This document shows positions 1-10,600 of a stretch of 22,246 nt of DNA, piece by piece. Position 1 is the stretch's first letter. Every line of letters begins with the position of its first letter. Both the position numbers and the translations under genes were made by a program. The stretch comes from a virus. The notes below the pieces were generated by a model. That model did no database searches. It saw only the letters and a list, made by a program, of their open reading frames with translations, and had not been told where the DNA came from. Where the stretch lies: positions 1 to 22,246 of the IMG/VR virus record IMGVR_UViG_3300042465_001630. One strand, 5' to 3'.

Positions 1-65
1 GGTAAAGGAACACATTCAAATGATTGCTGACAATTTATTTAAAAATCAACATTCGTGAGGTAAAA

Positions 66-293
66 ATGGAATCGCATCTGAGTGAAGAACTGGTCAAGCA
101 AGTCTTTTTCCAAAGCGACGAGAAGCGGCCAGATCCGCTGATTGCTGACGAGGTGGACATTGTGCAATTTGCCGAGAAACTGGAGCTGACGCTGCGCCCC
201 CTGATCGCGGCCGAAGAGCACAAGCGCTGCGTCACGATCGTGGCTCACATGAACCGCGAAGTGGCGAGCGCCTTGCAGAACCAGCGCCCCTAA
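66..293 (+). CDS. Small phage protein of unknown function, convergent to the late operon
   Basis: This is a 75-aa acidic, soluble-looking protein that I do not recognise. The ATG at 66 is chosen because GTGAGG lies about 6 bases upstream as a Shine-Dalgarno; an in-frame ATG at 24 would add 14 residues (MLTIYLKINIREVK) but has no better ribosome site. The protein is rich in Glu, Leu and Ala and looks helical, with no membrane segment, signal peptide or cysteine cluster beyond one Cys. It is the only convincing plus-strand gene in the window and points toward the end of the minus-strand late operon, so it probably belongs to a different transcription unit, perhaps early or middle genes lying to the left. 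Its TAA stop overlaps the A-run that forms the T-tract of the late-operon terminator on the other strand. I see no reliable promoter in bases 1-65. Confidence 0.7.
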   Translation: MESHLSEELVKQVFFQSDEKRPDPLIADEVDIVQFAEKLELTLRPLIAAEEHKRCVTIVAHMNREVASALQNQRP

Positions 294-325
294 AAAGGCC
301 CCCGTCCCGCGAAGGATGGGGGCTT
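292..325 (-). terminator. Rho-independent terminator of the late operon
   Basis: A 10-bp GC-rich stem (298-307 paired with 314-323, one G-T wobble) encloses a 6-base loop. Read on the minus strand, the hairpin is followed by CCTTTTTA, a good intrinsic-terminator T-tract. It lies about 60 bases beyond the stop codon of the last minus-strand gene. On the plus strand only two T residues follow the stem, so termination of the convergent gene would be weaker. Confidence 0.85.
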
Positions 326-384
326 AAAAATGCCGCAGGCAACTGGCAAAGCCACGGCAATCCAAGCGGGGAGTGCCACTTGAA

Positions 385-1935
385 TTAGGGTAGGGGGCCC
401 GTCATTTCGTCGAGCAACGGTACGTCGGCCAACCCCTGCATTTTTTGCCTGAGGAAGTCAGGGTTATCTCTGTACGCTTGCGCAGCGGTGGCTCCCAGTG
501 TCATTGGGATGCCAACTGCGGCCGTCCCCGGGAACATTGACAAGCCAGACCCCAAGATGTTTGCGCCACTGAGCGCCATTCGGGTTTTGTCCATTTGGTT
601 TTCAGGTCTGCGCATTTGCTGCGCAATGTCAACACCTTCTCCAGCAGCGTTGGCCAATGCCAAGGGAGGGAATGCGTACCGGCTGACAGCCCGGGTGGCT
701 GCAGATACTGGTTTCATCATCCCTTTGAACAGGTCGGTTACAGCGTCAAGCCCAGACATTGCTTTAGGGGCAGCAGGGATGGCTGAAATGGGCGGAGGCT
801 TGGCACCACCAATTTGGGGCGTTGCTCCGCCGCCGATCGGCAGTGCGCCGGACTGAGCCGCCTGAGCCTGTATTGACGGAGGGGAAAAACTTCTTGGCCC
901 TGTCCCGACACTTGGCTCGGGCGTCAGCAAACCACCGAACCGTGGATTCTCAACGTACCTCTCGCCGGGAAATAGCTGCTGAATTCTTTGCGTCCCCTCT
1001 CGGCGCTGGGTAGTCAGGTCGTGGACGCCACCGGCCTGCTTGGTCATGTCCAGAGCCCGGCCAGCCTCAATGTCGGTCAACCCGGCCGACTTGGCGTAGT
1101 TGTAGGGCATCGTGCCGGTCTGACCGGGGGCCAAGCGACCGGCGTCTGGACCGCCCGACGGTATAGGCTGCCGCATAACGCTTTGCCCCGGCGCAGCCGC
1201 CGCAGGAGGCGCTGGCGGGGTTGGGGGCACATTACCCTGCACCCCGGCGCTGAAACCCTGTCCTACGCGGTTTGCGCCCGCTTGCAGCACGGCTCCAGCG
1301 CCTGACCCCGCAGCCCGGGTTGCAGCGACACCAGCGCCAGCACCTGCTCCAATCATTTGCGCTTGGCGCTTCTCTTGCTCGTCCATGTCGGCCTGCATCC
1401 GGGCTTCCCGCTGCTCGTCCGTTTCTTCAGCGGCAGGTTGGTTGCCGCCGCCAAACAGAAACTGCTTTGCCCGATCTACCCCGGAGGCTGCTGATGGCGC
1501 GGCAGGCTCTTCGTCGTAAGCGCCGTAGCCCTTCATGGCCTTGACGTACTCTTCTGTGATTTTGGGAAGATCACCGCCAGAGAAGAACGGGCTGTCGGTC
1601 CCAGCGTTGTAGCCGACCGTGGCCATTTTTGGGTCGCCGCCGAAAGCATCAAGGTTTTGCTTGAGGTACTTCAGCCCGGCCTCGATGTTCTTGTCTGGGT
1701 CGCTCAGGTCTTTGTTGGTATAGCCCATACCCTTGCCGGTGGCGGGCATGACCTGCATGATGCCAAACTCGCCGCTCGTACCCCGTGCCACGTCAGGGTT
1801 CAGCCTGCTTTCGTGATACGCGATGGCAATAGCCAAGGACGGGGGAACCCCCATCTCCTTGGCCTTGGCTGCAATTTTTTCGGCGTACTCGATCTGACGC
1901 TCGTTTAGCTGGTCAAGGAACGATAGTTTTGCCAT
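385..1935 (-). CDS. Internal virion protein with N-terminal lytic transglycosylase domain
   Basis: This 516-aa protein begins with an SLT/lysozyme-like transglycosylase domain (residues about 15-125). The putative catalytic Glu42 lies in AYHESRLNPD, followed by GEFGIMQVMP (55-64) and YNAG (109-112), the classic motif order of this family. Such domains open the peptidoglycan locally during genome ejection, as in T7 gp16. The rest is low-complexity and rich in Ala, Pro, Gly and Gln (about 145-400), then a more hydrophobic Ala/Gly-rich C-terminus (about 400-510) that could contact membrane or the virion core. T7 gp16 is about 1300 aa, so here the enzyme sits on a much shorter protein. It is the last gene of the operon; GAGGA precedes the ATG and the previous stop is 2 bases upstream. 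The enzymatic domain is confident; the ejection role is inferred from position and family. Confidence 0.85.
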   Translation of the reverse strand: MAKLSFLDQLNERQIEYAEKIAAKAKEMGVPPSLAIAIAYHESRLNPDVARGTSGEFGIMQVMPATGKGMGYTNKDLSDPDKNIEAGLKYLKQNLDAFGGDPKMATVGYNAGTDSPFFSGGDLPKITEEYVKAMKGYGAYDEEPAAPSAASGVDRAKQFLFGGGNQPAAEETDEQREARMQADMDEQEKRQAQMIGAGAGAGVAATRAAGSGAGAVLQAGANRVGQGFSAGVQGNVPPTPPAPPAAAAPGQSVMRQPIPSGGPDAGRLAPGQTGTMPYNYAKSAGLTDIEAGRALDMTKQAGGVHDLTTQRREGTQRIQQLFPGERYVENPRFGGLLTPEPSVGTGPRSFSPPSIQAQAAQSGALPIGGGATPQIGGAKPPPISAIPAAPKAMSGLDAVTDLFKGMMKPVSAATRAVSRYAFPPLALANAAGEGVDIAQQMRRPENQMDKTRMALSGANILGSGLSMFPGTAAVGIPMTLGATAAQAYRDNPDFLRQKMQGLADVPLLDEMTGPLP

Positions 1936-1937
1936 GG

Positions 1938-3617
1938 TCAGTTCCTCAATTTTTCTTCAAGGCGTTTTCTGGCGGCGTCCAAGTCCTTGCCGCCGCTGGC
2001 TGGCTTGCCGGGCGTAGCGCTGCGCTGATTTGTCGGCACCGCCTTGATGCCGCCGAAGATCTTCTCTGTCTCAGACTCAAAGCCCTTCTTGATGTCTTTG
2101 TACAGGTCCGACTTCCGCTCAAACTCGAGGTACGGCCGCCCGGGGTTTTTGTCTTGCCATTGACGGAAAGCGTCCACCACATCGATGTCGTACTGCGACC
2201 GGGCCTTGAGCAGCTCCATGCGAGTCTTGAGGACTTCTGGGCTGGTGCTGGTGGTGCCGGGGATGGCCCGAACGATCTTGCGCTCGCCTTCGGTGACAGC
2301 ACCCTGCTTGGCCAAGTACAGGCGCGTGAAGGCCAGCTCGATTTCGGCCAGCTCTGTTGCGGCCTTGGTGACGTTGTCCAAGTCTCTTTGCGTGACGCCC
2401 GGCATCATTTTGCGCATGCTGTCTTCAAAGCCAGCAAGGTTCAAGGTGCCGCTTGGCGTTTGAATGCCCTCTTTGATCAGGTTGCCAATCGCAGACGTAA
2501 TGCCGGGTCTGGCAAAAATGCCAAAGTAATTTGGGCTCTGCTTGAGGTAATCTGAAACCCTTGTGACGCTGCCGTAAATACGGCGAGCCGTCGAGTCGGC
2601 ATCCTCAATGCCAGCCTCTTTTGCGGCACTTGCTTCGCCCAGTTTCGCGGAGCGCACTTTGGCCTCTTCGGCGGCATTAGCTCGTTCTTCTTTTGACGCG
2701 GGTGCTGCCCCACTAAACGACTTGCCGGTGTATTTGTCAGCCAAGGCTTTGTACCCGGCCGTATTGCCTTGACGTTGAAGCTGATAAAGTTGCATGGCAA
2801 CAGATTCAGGAACCGTGAAAGTCTTGCCTTCGTAGCCTTCACCAAAAATCTGAATGTCGATCGGCGCGGCCTTGTTTGGATAAAACTTGCCAGTGGCAAT
2901 GTTGGTAGTGCCGGACTCTTTTACCTCAAGGTTTTTCCGCTCGAGTTCTTGCCCCTCTTTCAAAAGCTCGCCCAAAGGCCGCCCGCTGTTTCGATTGAGT
3001 TCGACGTAAGCCCTCGCGGACATGAAGTTTTTATTTGGGGGGAATATCTGAATACCCCCGTCGTCCTCAGAGTCATCCGACAGTGCGCCTTTGGGTATTT
3101 TCCCAACTACCGCAGGCAGAGCGCCACCAGAAAGAGAGCCCGGGGCACTGACCGGTGCAGCAGTTGCCACATCAGGAGCGGCAGGTTCTTTGGGCGTTGG
3201 GGCAGACAACGGGCCAGCTTGAGGCGGTGGTTTGGTCTGTGGCCCCGCTGGTTGGGAGCCGCCGAGCCAATTGGAGATGGATGCGTCCTGCGACCTCATG
3301 CGTTGCAGCTCGACGCCTTTACCGGCGGCGGCAACCCGCTGCTGGGCAATCTCCTGCTGCAGCTTCATTTCCTGCTCTTGAGCAGCGCTGACGTTTTTTG
3401 CAACATTGCCAAGCGACTCCCCAAACCCGCCGGTCTGAGTTGGGGCCAAAAACCCTTGGGCGGCCGCAAGCCACGTCGGGTCAAAGAACCTGTTCTTGCG
3501 CGTGTCGAGGGACTGCGACAGCTTGGCCAACGCCTCTTGGTAGAGCTGGTTTGCCTCGAGCATGGCCGGATCTTGTCCGGAACCGAAACCGGTAGTTGCT
3601 GCTTTTGAGGTGGCCAT
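1938..3617 (-). CDS. Probable internal virion / DNA-ejection protein (T7 gp15 position)
   Basis: This 559-aa protein has no enzymatic motif I can recognise. Residues 1-120 are helical and Gln/Ala-rich, about 120-170 is a Pro/Ala-rich linker, and 230-500 is mostly helical with many charged residues and short coiled-coil-like stretches. The C-terminus is Lys/Arg/Glu-rich. It sits between another internal protein and the transglycosylase protein with 2-base gaps, the arrangement of the ejection-protein block of T7-like phages (gp14-gp15-gp16). GAGGG lies about 9 bases before the ATG. The assignment rests on gene order, size and composition, not on a clear sequence match; scaffolding or another core protein is possible. 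Confidence 0.6.
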   Translation of the reverse strand: MATSKAATTGFGSGQDPAMLEANQLYQEALAKLSQSLDTRKNRFFDPTWLAAAQGFLAPTQTGGFGESLGNVAKNVSAAQEQEMKLQQEIAQQRVAAAGKGVELQRMRSQDASISNWLGGSQPAGPQTKPPPQAGPLSAPTPKEPAAPDVATAAPVSAPGSLSGGALPAVVGKIPKGALSDDSEDDGGIQIFPPNKNFMSARAYVELNRNSGRPLGELLKEGQELERKNLEVKESGTTNIATGKFYPNKAAPIDIQIFGEGYEGKTFTVPESVAMQLYQLQRQGNTAGYKALADKYTGKSFSGAAPASKEERANAAEEAKVRSAKLGEASAAKEAGIEDADSTARRIYGSVTRVSDYLKQSPNYFGIFARPGITSAIGNLIKEGIQTPSGTLNLAGFEDSMRKMMPGVTQRDLDNVTKAATELAEIELAFTRLYLAKQGAVTEGERKIVRAIPGTTSTSPEVLKTRMELLKARSQYDIDVVDAFRQWQDKNPGRPYLEFERKSDLYKDIKKGFESETEKIFGGIKAVPTNQRSATPGKPASGGKDLDAARKRLEEKLRN

Positions 3618-3618
3618 G

Positions 3619-4650
3619 TTATTCGCCCTCGCTGCCAGTCACCGGCACTATGTTGCCTTGAGTGTCGTAATACTGGCCGCTGGTGCTGTCCCAATAAATA
3701 GGAGTGCCACCTGCGTTTTGACCAATAAATTCGGAAGAATCAACTTCGAGTCCGCTGCCAAGCGTTTTCTTCAAATAATCTGCAAGGCCTTGACCTAACC
3801 CTGAAACGGTCTTCAATCCTGTGCCTCCGGCAACACTTCCGACCGCCGACATGGTGCCGAGAATGTCTTGCAGGCCCGACGTCTGGTACGAGCCAGCTTT
3901 CGGACCCGTGAACGTCGAGGTCTGCTGACCCGGCATGGTGTAGCCACGCATGAGCCCGGAGGCGGTCGTGGCGGTCTTGAGCGGCTGGTCGAGCAGGCTC
4001 TGCTGGTACGCCTGACGCTCGCCGCCAGCCTTGGTCAACGCGCCAGCGCCGGTCAGGGCCTGAGTCTGCGTCTGGTCGGACAGCTTGCCCTGCGTGCCAG
4101 CAACCAAGTTCTGGAGCTGGGCCTCGTCAAGAGCGCCCTTCAAAGCGTCGCTGTAGCCTTTTGACAGGGCACCGTACTGCTGCCCCGTCAAACCCGCCTG
4201 AATGTCCGCCATGCCCTGCCCAAGGGCTCCGGCGTAGCGTTGGCTGCCGAGGCCACCGGTGCCTACAAACCCGGCCTTCATGGTTGGCAGGATGTTGCGC
4301 TGCATGTTCTGCTGCGACAGGCGGCCCATCTCGTCCACCACGTTGCTGGTGTACGGGTTCATCAGGGCCTGTATCCGCTCGGGCGTGATGCCCTGCGCAG
4401 CCTGCGCGGCGGTGGCTTGAGCGGCCTCCATACCCGGCTGGCCAGCGGTAGCGGCCGCAGGCAGGGCCCCGTACCCCATAACCTGCAGCGGGTCATACCC
4501 GGCAACGGACTGCGTCGGGGTTTTCCCCATGGCAGTTTTGCCAGCCGTTGACAGGCCAGACAGATAGTCGGTGTAGTACGACGGGGCGGTATCGGTCTTC
4601 GTCTCGGTCGTCTTGATGTCCGGCAGCGGTGCGCCTTGGAGGAATGCCAT
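3619..4650 (-). CDS. Probable internal virion protein (T7 gp14 position)
   Basis: This is a 343-aa Ala/Gly/Gln/Thr-rich protein. Residues about 100-180 contain NPYTSNVVDEMGRLSQQNM and a following Gly-rich helical stretch with GGLGSQRYAGALGQGMADI. From memory, this NPYT...N...G..GSxR pattern recurs in structural proteins of podoviruses annotated as internal or DNA-transfer proteins. A Gly-rich, weakly hydrophobic segment near 265-295 could insert in membrane during ejection. The N-terminus is polar with no signal peptide. A strong Shine-Dalgarno (AGGAGATAAGC before ATG) supports the start, which lies 2 bases after the stop of the giant gene. The role is inferred from order and composition. Confidence 0.6.
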   Translation of the reverse strand: MAFLQGAPLPDIKTTETKTDTAPSYYTDYLSGLSTAGKTAMGKTPTQSVAGYDPLQVMGYGALPAAATAGQPGMEAAQATAAQAAQGITPERIQALMNPYTSNVVDEMGRLSQQNMQRNILPTMKAGFVGTGGLGSQRYAGALGQGMADIQAGLTGQQYGALSKGYSDALKGALDEAQLQNLVAGTQGKLSDQTQTQALTGAGALTKAGGERQAYQQSLLDQPLKTATTASGLMRGYTMPGQQTSTFTGPKAGSYQTSGLQDILGTMSAVGSVAGGTGLKTVSGLGQGLADYLKKTLGSGLEVDSSEFIGQNAGGTPIYWDSTSGQYYDTQGNIVPVTGSEGE

Positions 4651-4652
4651 GC

Positions 4653-7600
4653 TTATCTCCTAACTTTGCGAGCGGGTTTTTTGAGGTAATCCAACGGTGA
4701 CTTTTTCGCCGGGGGCGGCAAGTCTCGGGGTTTGGCCGACCTGTGATACGCCCGGATGGAGTGCATCATGTCGTAGAGTTTATCTGACCCGGCCTTTGTT
4801 GAGCCATTTCCAAGGGCCGCAACCACGTCCGCAGGGAAGACAAATTCCCCGTCGGCCAGCATTGCCGGGATGTCGTCGGACTGGCCGTCGCCGGGTCCGG
4901 TCACGGCGTTGCCGCTGCGGAAGTCAATGCGGGCCTTGCCAGAGTGCTCTACGACGTTCAGGCCGCCTCCGGCAAACCGGCCGTGCCGGGTGGTACCGCC
5001 GCCAGCAAATAACGGCGTGGCGAGCCCTCCAGCCTTTGAGTACAGCATGTCTGTGCCGGGACCCTGAGCAAGGTCAATATCGGTTTGCTGGCCATAGGCG
5101 AAGTAGTCGGAGCCGGGCTGTTGTTGAGCTGAGAGTTCGTCTTGCACTGGGGCCACCTGTTGAGTTTGTTGGGTTTCTTGCGGTTTTGCTGCGTAGGAGT
5201 TGCCTGCGAGCATTTTCATGTATTGCTCAAGCGGGCCTTCAAACTTTGCTTCGCCCGTTGTTTTGAGGCCAATGTTGGCAAAGCCGGGTGTAGACGTGTC
5301 GACCAGCCCGGGGGACGGCGTAATTCTTTGAACGGCGTTTTGAAGGTTTTGCGCAATCCCGGCCTGCGCCGTAGCAGCGCGGCCGGACTTGGCAGCGGCA
5401 GCGGCCTTGGCCGCCTCAGCAGTCTGCGTGGCCTTGATCTCGTCCAAAGCCTTCTGGGTTGCCGTCTGGAACGTCAGGCCCTGCTTTACTAGGTCGTCAA
5501 CTCGCGTGTTGAACTGCGTCTGACCCTCGCCAATGTCTTTTTTCAGTTCTGTTTTTACAGCAGCAATTTCGCCAGAGGTTGTTTTGGCCGCGTCTTCGAT
5601 TGCCTTGTTGACGTCAACACCTAGTTTGACTTGGGTGGCGACAATGTCTTTTTGACCCTGATTCAGCAGGTCGTACTTGGCCTGAACGTCAGTCGTCAGT
5701 GCGCCGACGTCCTTCTTGACATCAGCCACCTGCTGCGTCGCCAGCTTGGACGCATCATTGATTGCCGTGGTGAGGTCAACGCCTTGCTTGGCCTGATTGG
5801 CAACAATGTCCTTCTGACCCTGCGTCAAGGCGTCGTACTTGGTCTGAGAGTCGACTGACAGACCAGTAATCTGCGTTTGCAGTCCAGAGGCCGTATTATT
5901 GATGACCGTAGTCAGGTCTTTTCCTTGCTGAACTTGCGATGCAACGGCGTCCTTTTGGGCCTGAGTCAAGGCATCGTATTTGGTCTTAACGTCAGTCGTC
6001 AGCCCTGTAATTTGGGTTTGCAGGCCAGACGCCGAATCAGTGATTGCCTTTGTGAGGTCTTTCCCTTGTTGGACCTGATCCGCAACGGCATCCTTTTGAG
6101 CTTGCGTGAGAGAGTCGTATTGGGTTTTCACGGTGCCAGACAGCGCATCAATGTTGGCCTGCAGCCCGGAAGCGGTGTCAGTGATGGCTTTTGTAATGTC
6201 CTTGCCCTGCTGGAGCTGGTCGGCAACAGCGTCTTTCTGAGCTTGCGTCAAGGCGTCAAATTTTGTTTTGACGTCGGTAGTAACACCAGCAAGCGCCGTG
6301 TTCAATGCGGTGTTGCTTACCAAGTCTTTGGTTGCGTTGCTTACGACGTTTGTGACGTCGGCGGCTGTAAGTGCCGGGTTGGCAGTCATGTAGGCGGAAA
6401 TTGCTGCCGTTACGTCTGGGATAGAGAGGCCGGGGTTCTCTTTCATGTAGGCCGCAATTGAATTTGTGACGTCATCCTTTGAAATCCCGGCAGGGAACAC
6501 AATTCCCTTAATTGCATCTGCAACGTCCGTTTTTGTAGCAACACCCTTCATTGCATCTTTGATAGACGTCCTGACTCCTTCGTCAGTGGCAAGGCCGCTG
6601 GTCCCGGTAGTAATCGCATCAGACACCTGCTGCAGTGTTAGACCGGGGTTCTCCTTCATGTAGTTGGTGATGGCCAGACTCACGTCGGCAGACGTAATGC
6701 CCGCCGGGAACTTGATCTCCGCAATCGCGTCTTCAATATTTTTCTTGGTTGCAAAATTTTTGGTTGAATCATCAATGACCGCTTTAACGTCAGCAGCAGA
6801 CAGGCCCGGGTTGGCCGTCATGTAGGCGGAAATTGATCTCGCAACTTCTTCAGCGGTCAGGCCCGGGTTGGCAATCAACTCAGCCTTGACCTGTGCTGCC
6901 ACGTCCGCCGCAGTAATGCCTGCCGGGAACACGATTCCCGAAATTGCATCTTTCACGTCTGCCGTTGTGGCCACGTCTTTCAATGCCGTGCTGATTGCGT
7001 TTTGGACGCTGGTGTCAGTTGCCAGCCCCTTAGTCGACTCTGTAATCTTTCCGGCAACGTCAGCAAGCGACAAGCCCGGGTTCTCAGTCATGTAGGTCTT
7101 GATCGCCGAAGTGACGTCAGCAGTGGTAATTCCTGCTGGAAAGTTTATTTTTCCGATCGCATCAGAAATGGCTTTTTCGGTGTCTAGCTTTGTCGTCAGA
7201 TTTTTGGTGGCATCGGTTACAACCTTTGAGACGTCTTCGATGCTGAGGCCACTGGGGATGTTGGAAATTGCCGTCGTCACCAAATCGGAGATGTCAGCCG
7301 CTGAGGTCCCGGCAGGAATTTTTGCAATTGCATCGTTGACAATCCGTCCAACCTGAACCTCTGTAAGGGTTGGGTTGGCAGCAATAACTCCATCAATGAT
7401 GGTGCGTACTTGTTCCGGGGTCATTTTGGGCTCGCTTAATTTGTCGGCAGGGACGCTCTGAACAATTTTGGTCGCAAGGCTGATTGCTTCAGAGTCCGAC
7501 AGGCCGCTCAAGCCAAGGTCCTTGACCATCTCCTGCGCGGCGGCCGCGCCGATCGGCTTGCCTGACTCGAACGCGTTCATGCCCCCCAAGAACTTGTCTA

Positions 7601-10600
7601 ATTTTATTTGCGCGTCAGCCTCGCTTATCGGGCCTGTGAGACTCTTTAGGACCTCGGGTGAGGGGTTGGTATAGCCAAGGCTTTGCGCGATCTGTCGGGC
7701 CTCTGCTTCGTCCGTCAAAAACGGGTCGACGTAAGTTGGGTCAATTTTTTGACCGGACTCAACGTGAGCAACGGCACCGGACAAATTTTTCGCTATTTGC
7801 TCCGGACTCAGTCCAGACAAGCTCAACTCTCCAGCCACTTCTTGCGACACAACCCCAGCCAAAAATTGGTCGTTCATCAAGTCCAAAGTTGGATCAATGC
7901 GAAGACCAACACTTTGAAATAAATTTGCAGTTTCCGTTTTTAAGGCTGCTATGGACGCATCTGACACGTTGCCCGACTTGACTAAATCGGTTACTTTATT
8001 TGTCAGGTTTTCAACTTCAGTTTGATCAACGCCAGAGGAAATGAGCCTGTCTTTAAAGTTGGAAACAGCAACGTCAGCAGCGGCAATTACAGCAGAATGC
8101 CCGCCTCCGTAAATGCTATCCAGCATAGTCGTTACGGTAATATCCTTCCAGTTGTAATCTGCGTCTGGATTTAAAATTTTCTGGCTTACAGCCTCTATAA
8201 GACCAGCCTCGCCGCCTTCTGCAATAGTTTCCTTTACGGATGTTCCTGCGGCCAATTTATAGCCAACCTTTGCCGCATCGGTTTTTATTGCCTCTTTAAA
8301 TGCTGTCTTCATTGCGGCAGTTTCTGCACCTGAGCCCAGCACCTGCTTGGCAAGTGCGTTGCCACCCGGAAGCAACATGACCGCCCCGGTCACGCCTGCT
8401 GCGGCAAGGAAAGTTTTGCCTGCCGTGTCCTCAGCATAAGCCTCTGCATCGGCTGTGGTCATAGACCCATCTCGTACTTGTGCGCCGACGCTGTTCAACG
8501 CTTTTTTGTACGACTCGTTGTAAGCTGCTCCGGCAGATTCTCCGATGTTTAAAACCACGTCTACGCCGATGCCCAACTTTGCGGCAAGAGCTGGAGCCGC
8601 TTTCAACAACGTGGACGCATATTTAACGCCAGCGCCAGCGCCCAAGGTTCCCATCGTCTGAATAATTTCTGAGGCAATGTTGAAGCCAGTCATTAACGGC
8701 TGGTCAACCACCGAACTAAGAACAACTTTTGCGGTGTCAGCTATGCCTTGAGCGTTTTTTACATTGCTCCAAAAAATTGCTGATTCAGCGCTTACCTCTG
8801 AAGGAGTTTGAGCTTTGTTGAAGTTGACAAGCTGGTTGACGTTTTTGGCAAATTCACCGTTTTTGTCTACCGCACCAAGGAATTTACCAACCCCTGTAAA
8901 GGCGTCAATAATCTGCGTTCCGGCGTCAAGAAGAAGCGATCCTGCAACCTGCAATGCCCTTGGTTGGTCAGCAACACTTAGGCTTCCGCTCACCACGTTC
9001 CCAGCGGCGTCCCAAACCCGGGTGTCTTCTACGACTTGATTGGTTTTTTGGTCAATGAAAGTATTTGAGACATTTGCCGGGGTGCCTGTCCGGGTGTTGA
9101 TTGACCCGCCAACAGCAGGGATTAGGTCTATCCGAGCTTGTGCCGCTGCGTCAGAGTTGTACTGCCGAGCATTTCTTTCTTCCGCCGTTTCTGTGGTGTA
9201 AGTTATGCCTTGGTACGGAAATTTTTGATTTGCACCAAGCAGGTCTCGTGCTTTGCCAAATGCCGCATTTCTATTTGGCTGCATATCAATGACAGCTTGG
9301 AAAACGGCCTTCTCCGTTGGCCCACCCGGTTGCATGGTGTAAATGGTGTTGTCGTACTCAAACTGCGTCCAACCATCCAACCGGGCGGCGTTGGCCGCGT
9401 CCTGCTTGGTGTTGAAGTCGCCGCCTTCAAAAACAAGCCCTTTGCGCACCATTTCAGTCAGTTGAGCGTCAGTGAATTTGACGTCTTGGCCGGATGCCCC
9501 TTTGAGCATGGCACCCTCTAAGTCACCCCACGGGTCGGCATCACCGGTCTTGGCCAAGCTGATGGCGCTGCCAACGACGTTGTTGGTCCTCTTGATGGCG
9601 GCGAGCTCATCTGCCGTCGGGTCTGTACCGGTGACGGAGCGGTAAGCCGCTGTTGCCTTCTGGTCAGCCAGCGCGGTGATGTCTTGGTTACCTGTGCCCG
9701 TGTAGGTGGCCCCGGCAAGCCGGTCAATCTCATCGGTAGTTGGCTCAAAGCCGTAGTCGCGCTTGCAGATATTGACGACGTCAGTCTCTGACAGCACCCG
9801 ACCTGCTTCGGAGTTGAAGTCGACGTTGGAACCGTCATTTGCCTTGAAGTCCATGGCCGTCTGGGGAATGCCCGCAGCGCCAGCAAACACCTGCTGACCG
9901 TCCTGAACAAACTTGCCTTGAGACGTCAGCGTCATCCCGTTGTCTAGCACCCAGTTGTTGTCAGCGTCCTTGCTCGTAACTTTGATCACACCGGTGTTCA
10001 AGGCGCTGATGGTTGCATTGCGTGTGGCCACCTCAGCCAAGGCCTTGGTGTAGTTCTCAGCAGAGCGATCGGCGGCAGACTTAGTCTTGGACCAAGCGTC
10101 GTATTTGGTCTGGTAGGCGTCCGAGGCGGCCTTCAGCGTGGCGGCAGTGGATCCGGCAACAGATGGGTCCTCAATGTCTTTTTTGATCGCCTGAAAGTCA
10201 GCAACTTTTTTGTCAATCAACGCCTTGCCGCTTGTCAAGCTGTCAATCATTGACTGGTTGTCGCTCATCAACTTTTGAGCGGCTATTGAGGCATTCTCAG
10301 CAGTTTTCCCCGCAGCGTTTGCGGTAGCAGCGGCAGCGTTTGCGGCATCCAAGAATGACTGTCTACTTGGAGCGTGTGATATGAATGCCTCGTAATCCGC
10401 ATCCCCAGCCGATCTACTTTCGTAATGCCCACCGTATTGGCCTACGATATTTTGGTAGTTGTTGTACGACCCGATGTTGTCTTCGTAGATTTTTTTGTGT
10501 TCGGTATAGGTGTTGACAGCAGCCGCGCTATCAATAGCCAATTTGTCGTACTCAGCCTTGAGCGGGTTATATTTTTCAGTGATTGTTTTTTGGTAGGCAG

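Noticed and set aside
1929-2555. Plus-strand open frame of 208 aa
   Set aside because: Antisense shadow of the 559-aa gene; no domain signature, and it would disrupt the tight minus-strand operon logic.
2769-3608. Long plus-strand open frame (279 aa)
   Set aside because: It is antisense to the 559-aa internal protein, has biased composition typical of a shadow frame in GC-rich DNA, and lacks recognisable motifs or a good ribosome site.
5547-7142. CRISPR array
   Set aside because: The periodic sequence is coding, with 141- and 432-nt periods that keep frame and vary mainly at third positions; there are no short identical repeats with unique spacers.
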